Source of the DNA: Planctomyces sp. SH-PL62
GTDB lineage: Bacteria; Planctomycetota; Planctomycetia; Planctomycetales; Planctomycetaceae
NCBI GenBank assembly: GCA_945893045.1
Contig: CAMDEA010000085.1
Location: forward strand, 1-35,523
Length of the DNA: 35,523 nucleotides
Direction: 5' to 3'
The position numbers and the translations under genes are program-made. This document shows positions 31,301 through 35,523 of the stretch, piece after piece. The first letter of the stretch is position 1. Each line of letters begins with the position of its first letter. The notes below the pieces were generated by a model. That model saw nothing but the letters and a program-made list of their open reading frames with translations. It was not told the DNA's origin and did not search any database.

Positions 31301-31329
31301 CGGAGAAACACCGACGGTCCAAACAACAT
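28309..31329 (-). CDS. TolC-family outer-membrane efflux protein (putative lipoprotein)
   Basis: A 1006-residue protein, about twice the usual TolC length. The N-terminus has a signal with a lipobox-like IGSAGGC. Next is an extra domain of about 120 residues, then TolC-type helices (RLALIHSPNYQQQLETLYLS), a beta region (VGFANTFVWQF…LASFAFLQPLLKNGG) and long coiled coils to the end. A Gly-rich insert (about residues 362-428) lies in the middle, near YRQGFFTTIAIG. It would form the outer-membrane channel for the adaptor and permease. The start at 31329 was preferred to 31419 because the signal peptide begins there. The stop codon lies in a repeat. Confidence 0.88.
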   Translation of the reverse strand: MLFGPSVFLRRKLLLGLTAGLAIGSAGGCHRAMYRQQADDEARALVEEKSCDPRWALPCFNIEMNPASRYYDQYDPVKPPMPPDDPESHELMHCVYGKKGWAKWHENGDRSGLENPVWQQCLDQYVTRSTSGAYVLRLEDSMRLALIHSPNYQQQLETLYLSSLDVSTERFRLQTQFFAGNATTYNTRGRLGGTIPSGGVGNTTPSGTAGVPFGGGSGGAQSLGAGRQQIGTTTPTFTGTAIDPITGIPIPLTVTGTPIPITRRLGSDQLNTTTGAQFQRRFATAGELVVGFANTFVWQFAGPDQQASASLASFAFLQPLLKNGGKVIGLERLTLAERTLLAAVRQMYRYRQGFFTTIAIGNNGGITGPQRRGGFSGAGLDGFSGVGAGGFAGVGDATGFGGGGGNQNQGAGGGGGGTTGFAGGGAGLQGGFIGLVQQLQQIRNLEELLKAQARTRPLLEANLAAGLIDIAQVDQFRQNIETERANMLSARITLETALDTFKTQTLGLPPHVPIELNDSLIKQFQFIDPDLGTAQDTLSQILSDLGDLKSKPSVSDLEAMADRIAASRRDVEEQLTVLHNDLQKLETLDGVRFKDVTPEDERTTREEWGRLKETRERLINDLAETGKTLSEIRAELKPETTDKVMGELVSLAVHLDNLVKELSLVQARSRLEIITVEPVELHPLEALAIARANRVDWMNNRATLIDTWRLIEFNANALESGLDIVFSGDVGTVGQNNPFDFSHTNGGLRAGLRFDAPFTRLNERNIYRAQLIVYQQARRRLIQFEDSVHQSLRINLRQLSQQRANLEIQRRAMAIAIRRVDERRENLNKPVAPAAPGAAPQQFGPTAARDLLDALSDLRSVQNNVMSVWLAYYASHMTLIRDLGVMQLDENGLWVAQPLDQFERMRADECLIPPAIPAQWFKDLDAAGATDGGSEATTNPALPPPPAPRDPVLGPDAALAPNKSESREGNRWWPLRRKEPAVPRTLNVQAVSAAREAPGGKEPNAK

Positions 31330-31478
31330 CGCACGCCCCCAACAAACCTCCGCGAATCGCCGTTCCCACGTCACGTTTGTCAGCGCAGCCAACGCCGACG
31401 ACGCGAGAAAAACTCTCACGGACTTTCATTGGTTTCGACGCCCTGAGTTTGCCGACTTTAACGATTGTCGCAGTCCAA

Positions 31479-31568
31479 GGGGTCGGGAGTCTTTTTCATG
31501 CCGCCCCAGCCTTGGACCGTCGAGCGTTTCGTAACTCATTGGGCGGCATGAAAAAAACTCCCGACCCC
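31479..31568. repeat. GGGGTCGGGAG-type inverted repeat between divergent genes
   Basis: Arms 31479-31506 and 31541-31568, 28 bp each with one mismatch (GGGGTCGGGAGTC… and …ACTCCCGACCCC). The smaller pair GTCCAAGG/CCTTGGAC interleaves at the left arm. It lies in the 258-bp region between two divergent starts and could affect either leader. Confidence 0.9.
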
Positions 31569-31587
31569 GTCGCATCGGAACCACACC

Positions 31588-31935
31588 ATGCTCACCCACG
31601 GCATCACCTTCGACGGCTCACGCTTCTGGGTTACGCACCGCCGTCGTGACTACGGCCCGTTCGATTACGAATGGAGCCGCGAGTACGACGGCGTGGAGTT
31701 GCTCTATCAAGGCCAGAAGTTCGGTGAGTTTTGCAGCCGTGACGAAATCTTCGCCGACCTCAAATCCTTCTCGCTGCCGCAGCGAGTTGTCGAAGTCGCG
31801 GTCATCACTCTGGGAGCGATCCTGTTTGGAGTTCTCAACGGCTTCGACGAAGCTCACAAGCGCTGGGCGATCTACGACCACCTCACTCGCCGTGGCCTTG
31901 ACCGCTTCGCGAAACAGATTCGGCGTCAAGCGTAG
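31588..31935 (+). CDS. Conserved-looking small protein, unknown function
   Basis: A 115-residue protein I do not recognise. It begins with a compact, aromatic/charged part (GSRFWVTHRRRDYGPFDYEW), includes an amphipathic and partly hydrophobic stretch (VVEVAVITLGAILFGVLNG, possibly one weak membrane segment) and ends basic. Codon use looks genuine. It starts 20 bp after a repeat and converges on nuoI; its TAG stop is the GTAG foot of the repeat between them. Confidence 0.65.
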   Translation: MLTHGITFDGSRFWVTHRRRDYGPFDYEWSREYDGVELLYQGQKFGEFCSRDEIFADLKSFSLPQRVVEVAVITLGAILFGVLNGFDEAHKRWAIYDHLTRRGLDRFAKQIRRQA

Positions 31936-31983
31936 CCCGCTCTCGCCGAGAGCGGAGTTCGGCTCTCGGCGAGAGCCGGCTAC
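31932..31983. repeat. GTAG-type REP doublet joining two convergent stop codons
   Basis: The element runs GTAG … CTAC over 52 bp. The left hairpin is CCGCTCTC-gcc-GAGAGCGG and the right CGGCTCTC-ggc-GAGAGCCG, differing by compensated pairs. The TAG at each end is the stop codon of the gene on that side (the 115-residue gene and nuoI). Confidence 0.93.
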
Positions 31984-32597
31984 ATTTTCTTCGCCCGCGG
32001 CCCTTCTGGCGGCTTGGCGGATGTCGCGCTGATCGGCTGCCGATCCAGTTCCGACGCGCAGCCCAAGCGGCCGCGGTGAGTCCGATTCGGATCGCGCGGA
32101 TTGTCTTTCGTCTGATCGTAGTTGCTCAGCAGTTTTTCTTTGTCGAAGGTCATCTGCGCACGGCTCTGGCCCGTCAGATCAAAGATGCTGGTCAACTCGA
32201 TCGCGTCGCAGGGACACGCCTCTTCGCACATGCCGCAGAAGATGCAACGCAGTTCGTCGAGCACAAAACTCAGCGGCCGCTTGTCACGATCCGGCCACTC
32301 CTTCGAAGCGTCCTCGGCCACGATCGAAATGCAGTGCGCCGGGCAAGCCGTCGCACACATCATGCAGGCGACGCAGCGCACTCGGCCCTGTTCGTCACGA
32401 TTCAGCCGATGCACGCCGCGATAGTTCAACGGCAAGTCCGGACGTTCTTCGGGAAACTGTTGCGTGACCGAATGCTGCGCGAGCGTGTGCTTCATCGCGA
32501 CCTTCAGGCCACCGGCGACGGCGGGCAGAAACGTCTGCTCCCAGAAGCTGAGTTCCGGCTCTTCGATCCAAACGATGTCTTTTTCTTGAATAGGCAT
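31980..32597 (-). CDS. nuoI: NADH-quinone oxidoreductase subunit I
   Basis: A 205-residue ferredoxin-like subunit of respiratory complex I, carrying two [4Fe-4S] clusters in the peripheral arm. Both motifs are visible: CVACMMCATACP and CIFCGMCEEACP. The N-terminus (GLKVAMKHTL…LNYRGVHRLNRDEQG) is standard. A basic C-terminal extension (residues about 165-205) is longer than usual, and its stop lies within the GTAG repeat. It is 113 bp downstream of nuoH on the same strand; the gap contains a repeat. Confidence 0.95.
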   Translation of the reverse strand: MPIQEKDIVWIEEPELSFWEQTFLPAVAGGLKVAMKHTLAQHSVTQQFPEERPDLPLNYRGVHRLNRDEQGRVRCVACMMCATACPAHCISIVAEDASKEWPDRDKRPLSFVLDELRCIFCGMCEEACPCDAIELTSIFDLTGQSRAQMTFDKEKLLSNYDQTKDNPRDPNRTHRGRLGCASELDRQPISATSAKPPEGPRAKKM

Positions 32598-32627
32598 TCC
32601 ACTCTCTCGCTTGGTCTAAAAGTTTGA

Positions 32628-32706
32628 CCGCTAATCATCGCTAATCGTCGCAAATCAACCACAAACTCAGGAACGATTAGCGCTGATTAGCGAGAATTAG
32701 TGGTCG
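32628..32706. repeat. GCTAATC/GATTAGC repeat between nuoH and nuoI
   Basis: The left part has tandem CGCTAATC words and the right part tandem GATTAGCG words, making an imperfect inverted repeat flanked by TTTGACC and GGTCGAAA. It separates two genes that are normally tightly coupled in complex I operons. Confidence 0.75.
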
Positions 32707-32710
32707 AAAC

Positions 32711-33958
32711 CTAATGATGAGTTGCAATCAACGTCTCAGCATGCTTGACCGGCCGCGAACGGGGCGGGGCAGGGCGGAAGCCGAGATAGCCGGCGGTGCA
32801 GAACAGTACGAGCGAACTGACCGGCAGCCAGAGCCAGCTCAACTCGAATTCGCGGACGACCATCACGCAGACCATGTTGCCCAGCGACAACGGGATCAGC
32901 ACCTTCCAGCACAAGCCCATCAGTTGGTCGAAGCGGAATCTCGGCAGGCACCAGCGCAGCAGCATGATCAGCACGATCACGCAGAAGACCTTCGTCAGCA
33001 GCACGCCGATCTTCAATACGGTCGCCAGCATCCCAACGCTGTCCGGTTCGGCGATGAATGGGAAATGCCAACCGCCGAGGAACAGCACCGAACACAAAAA
33101 GCTGACCGTGAAGACGTGCGTGTACTCGCCGAGAAAAAACATGCCGAACTTCAAAGCCGAGTACTCGGTGTGATAGCCGCCGATCAATTCCTGCTCACAT
33201 TCCGGCAAGTCGAACGGCAGGCGATTAGATTCCGCCAGCGCCGCCAGAAAGAAGATGCCCGCGGCCAGCGGTTGAAACCAGATGTTCCAGCCAAACAGCC
33301 CGCTCCGAGCCTGAGCGTCGACCACCGTCTCCAGATTCAGCGATCCGGCCATCAACGCGATGCCGATGACCGACATCCCCAGCGGGATCTCGTAGCTGAC
33401 AACCTGAGCACTCGACCGCAGCCCGCCGAGCGCACTGTATTTGTTATTGCTCGACCAACCGCCGAGGATGATGCCGTACACGGCCAAGCTCGTGACAGAG
33501 AACAGAAACACGATTCCGATGTCGAGCTTCGGAGCGATCATAAACTGAAAGTCGTCCCCCGGCGTCGTTGGTCCCAGCGGCACGACGGCTAACGCCAACA
33601 TGGTCGTGAAGACGGAGATCGTCGGTGCGATGACGAACAAGAACTTGTCCACATGCGCCGGGATGATGTCCTCTTTCAGCAGGAACTTCGCCCCGTCCGC
33701 GATCGGTTGCAGCAGCCCAAACTTACCGACTCGGTTGGGCCCCACCCGGTCCTGAATCCACGCCGCCAATTTTCGCTCCAGCCAGATCGCGTACGAACAC
33801 GCACCGAGCATCGTGCCCAACACCAGCAGGATCAAAATCAGCGGGGCGCTCGCCACTCTGGGGATACCCAACCATCCCAGAACCGAAATCGCAAATTCAA
33901 AGAGCCGAACCACGAAATTCGATTCGGTCGCTGCCAAAATCTGAAGAGACAGATTCAT
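32711..33958 (-). CDS. nuoH: NADH-quinone oxidoreductase subunit H
   Basis: A 415-residue membrane subunit of complex I that helps form the quinone site. Seen are AIWLERKLAAWIQDRVGPNRVGKFG, LLQPIADGAKFLLKEDIIP, and AESNRLPFDLPECEQELIGGYHTEYS, the conserved acidic loop facing the quinone cavity. About eight or nine TM segments are evident. ATG 33958 was chosen because family-like sequence begins there; an earlier start at 34024 has a poor leader. No other nuo genes are adjacent upstream. Confidence 0.96.
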   Translation of the reverse strand: MNLSLQILAATESNFVVRLFEFAISVLGWLGIPRVASAPLILILLVLGTMLGACSYAIWLERKLAAWIQDRVGPNRVGKFGLLQPIADGAKFLLKEDIIPAHVDKFLFVIAPTISVFTTMLALAVVPLGPTTPGDDFQFMIAPKLDIGIVFLFSVTSLAVYGIILGGWSSNNKYSALGGLRSSAQVVSYEIPLGMSVIGIALMAGSLNLETVVDAQARSGLFGWNIWFQPLAAGIFFLAALAESNRLPFDLPECEQELIGGYHTEYSALKFGMFFLGEYTHVFTVSFLCSVLFLGGWHFPFIAEPDSVGMLATVLKIGVLLTKVFCVIVLIMLLRWCLPRFRFDQLMGLCWKVLIPLSLGNMVCVMVVREFELSWLWLPVSSLVLFCTAGYLGFRPAPPRSRPVKHAETLIATHH

Positions 33959-34270
33959 CACTGCTGACGGCTTTCGTTCAATTCCCAAGCAGGGGAGGGG
34001 GCGGCGTCCATTGCCAACCACCAATGAGGGCGAAAGTTAGTGGATGGAAGTCGTTTTGCAAAACACTCCTTCGCCTGATCCGATGACCGTACCGCGACCG
34101 TGGGGGAGCGGCCAACATTCAACCCTGTGGGCCGCTTCCTCACGGTCGCGGTACGGTTTTGAAACCGCCGCCAGTGTCGTAACGTTTCGCCTCGCTGCCG
34201 ACGCCTGCATAATGCCCGGCCGTGAGTGCGTCTGACTGCTCGCGATCCAGTATTCCGAAAGGACTGACCC
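33959..34270. other. 312-bp divergent intergenic region
   Basis: It separates the nuoH and dehydrogenase starts. It contains one inverted repeat (34086-34157). Promoters for both genes should lie here, but I cannot mark convincing -35/-10 boxes. No RNA gene was recognised. Confidence 0.55.
34086..34157. repeat. CCGCGACC-type inverted repeat before the dehydrogenase gene
   Basis: Arms 34086-34113 and 34130-34157, 28 bp with two mismatches (ACCGTACCGCGACCGTG start). Each arm folds separately with stem CCGC-GA-CC over GG-GA-GCGG, similar to the element before larB. Confidence 0.88.
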
Positions 34271-35523
34271 ATGCGCCGTTTTTTGAAACGACCTGTTCTG
34301 CTCTCAATCGCGGCTCTAATCGCGCTGACTTTGACAAACTCCGGCCGCGTGGTTGCTCAAGAGAAGCCGGCGGTCATTCCGCACGCTCAGGACAAGCCCC
34401 CCAATGAGCCGCGCGATCCGCAGACGGCGGCCAAGATGATGACCGTGCCCGAAGGCTTCTCGGTTGAGGTCGTCGCCGCGGAGCCAGACATCGTCAATCC
34501 CGTGGCGATGACGATTGACGAGCGCGGACGGTTCTGGATCACCGAGAGTTTGGAATACCCGCGCAAGTCTGCCGGGCCGGGCAAGGATCGCGTGAAGATC
34601 TTCGAAGACACCGACGGCGACGGAAAGTGCGACAAGTTCACGGTGTTTCTTGATGGCCTCAACATCCCCAGCGGGATCGCCGTTGGACATGGCGGCGTGT
34701 GGATCGCGAACTCGCCGGACATCCTGTTCGTGCCGGATGCCGACCGAGACGGCAAGCCGGACGGCCCGCCACAAGTCGTCGTCACCGGCTTCGGCCGCAC
34801 CGACACGCACGAGCTACCGAACTCGCTGACGTGGGGACCAGACGGCTGGCTTTATGGCCTCAACGGAGTCTTCAATTACAGCAAGGTGATGTACCCGCCC
34901 GATTCCCCGTGGTTGAAAAAAGTAGACGAGTCACTCCGTGACTCGAAAGATTCCGGTCACGGAGTGACCGGTCTACTTTCCCCGCGTACGGAATTCACCT
35001 TCACCTGCGCGATGTTCCGCATTCATCCGCGCACGCGCGAGTTCCAAATCTTTGCCGAAGGGACCAGCAATCCGTGGGGGATCGCGTTCAATGATGAGGG
35101 CGAAGCCTTCATCAGCGCGTGCGTGATCGATCATTTGTGGCACATCGTCGAGACCGGCTACTACCACCGGCAGGGAGGTCCGTATCCGCCGTTCACTTGG
35201 AAGATCGACAGCATCGTCAAGCACAAGCATCAGAAGGCGGCCTACTGCGGCATCCACTACTTCGACAGCGACGCCTACCCGGAGCAGTACCGAGGCAAGC
35301 TGTACATGGGCAACATCCACGGCGGCTGCATCAACGTGGACAAGTTGCAGCGCGACGGCAGCACGTACTTCGCGACCGGCGAGCCGGATTTCCTGACGGC
35401 CAACGACGCCTGGTTCATGCCCGTGGTGCAGAAGACCGGCCCGGACGGCTGCCTCTACATTTTGGATTGGTACGACCGCTACCACTGCTACCAAGACGCC
35501 AACCGAGACCCCGCCGGCATCGA
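34271..35523 (+). CDS. Exported membrane-bound dehydrogenase-type protein, 5' part
   Basis: The first 417 residues of a gene that runs off the window. A signal peptide (LKRPVLLSIAALIALTLTNS…VVAQ) is followed by the NHL/beta-propeller-like N-terminal domain typical of large planctomycete 'putative membrane-bound dehydrogenase' proteins: MTVPEGFSVEVVAAEPDIVN, RFWITESLEYP, EDTDGDGKCDKF (calcium-loop-like), PSGIAVGHGGVWIANSPD, RIHPRTREFQIFAEGTSNPWG and DWYDRYHC. Full-length relatives often end in HEAT repeats and cytochrome c, not visible here. AAAGGA precedes the ATG. Residues about 216-237 derive from an in-frame GTAG repeat. Confidence 0.92.
   Translation, partial: MRRFLKRPVLLSIAALIALTLTNSGRVVAQEKPAVIPHAQDKPPNEPRDPQTAAKMMTVPEGFSVEVVAAEPDIVNPVAMTIDERGRFWITESLEYPRKSAGPGKDRVKIFEDTDGDGKCDKFTVFLDGLNIPSGIAVGHGGVWIANSPDILFVPDADRDGKPDGPPQVVVTGFGRTDTHELPNSLTWGPDGWLYGLNGVFNYSKVMYPPDSPWLKKVDESLRDSKDSGHGVTGLLSPRTEFTFTCAMFRIHPRTREFQIFAEGTSNPWGIAFNDEGEAFISACVIDHLWHIVETGYYHRQGGPYPPFTWKIDSIVKHKHQKAAYCGIHYFDSDAYPEQYRGKLYMGNIHGGCINVDKLQRDGSTYFATGEPDFLTANDAWFMPVVQKTGPDGCLYILDWYDRYHCYQDANRDPAGI
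34918..34979. repeat. GTAG-type REP doublet inside the dehydrogenase gene
   Basis: AAAGTAGAC … GTCTACTTT. The left hairpin is CGAGTCAC-tcc-GTGACTCG; the right (reverse strand) is CCGGTCAC-tcc-GTGACCGG. Two differences between arms are compensated within each hairpin. It is translated in frame as KVDESLRDSKDSGHGVTGLL between SPWLK and SPRTEF. Confidence 0.92.

Noticed and set aside
817..34979. Repeats as CRISPR arrays
   Set aside because: They are single inverted pairs at scattered sites, with no regularly spaced direct repeats and no cas genes.

Overview
The window looks like a planctomycete chromosome. The clues are a Tat-exported Gfo/Idh/MocA oxidoreductase next to a DUF1080 protein, the start of a large exported 'membrane-bound dehydrogenase' protein, a large IleRS, and inverted-repeat intergenic elements (GTAG-hairpin pairs, CCCGAAGCG pairs, CCGCGACC pairs) about every 2 kb. 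Taxonomy is inferred from gene content only; no rRNA or tRNA gene was seen.

Layout. 1-1624 (minus): an ABC exporter pair, an ATPase plus a permease that looks truncated or frameshifted. 1873-6490 (plus): Gfo/Idh/MocA oxidoreductase, DUF1080 protein, DUF2071 protein, LarB and NAD(P)H-hydrate dehydratase. 6650-10897 (minus): an unusually long ileS carrying four in-frame insertions. 11118-22338 (plus): a complete chemosensory cluster in the order Ser/Thr kinase with two receiver domains, cheA, cheW, mcp, heme-type mcp, cheB, cheY, cheR; the last three overlap by ATGA. 22491-23801 (minus): purine nucleoside phosphorylase and a small protein with an acidic tail. 24047-31329 (minus): a tripartite efflux system (TolC-like protein, HlyD-like adaptor with EF-hands, MacB-type permease) in which a DUF5678-like/retropepsin-like gene pair occupies the place where the ATPase is usually found. 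31588-33958: a small unknown gene and an isolated nuoH-nuoI pair. 34271-end: the 5' part of the membrane-bound dehydrogenase-type gene.

Two things stand out. First, IleRS contains an acyl-carrier-protein-like segment in its catalytic/editing part and a Fur-type winged-helix segment in its anticodon-binding part. Both are in frame and visibly more A/T-rich than the gene around them. Second, about twenty paired inverted elements are spread through the window. The best-defined class matches the architecture of REPINs: two inverted REP hairpins, each with GTAG at its foot. The two hairpins of one element often differ by compensatory base-pair changes. Copies sit in frame inside ileS (other repeat types), cheA and the last gene, and the TAG of GTAG serves as the stop codon of four genes here. 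No REP-associated (RAYT) transposase lies in the window.
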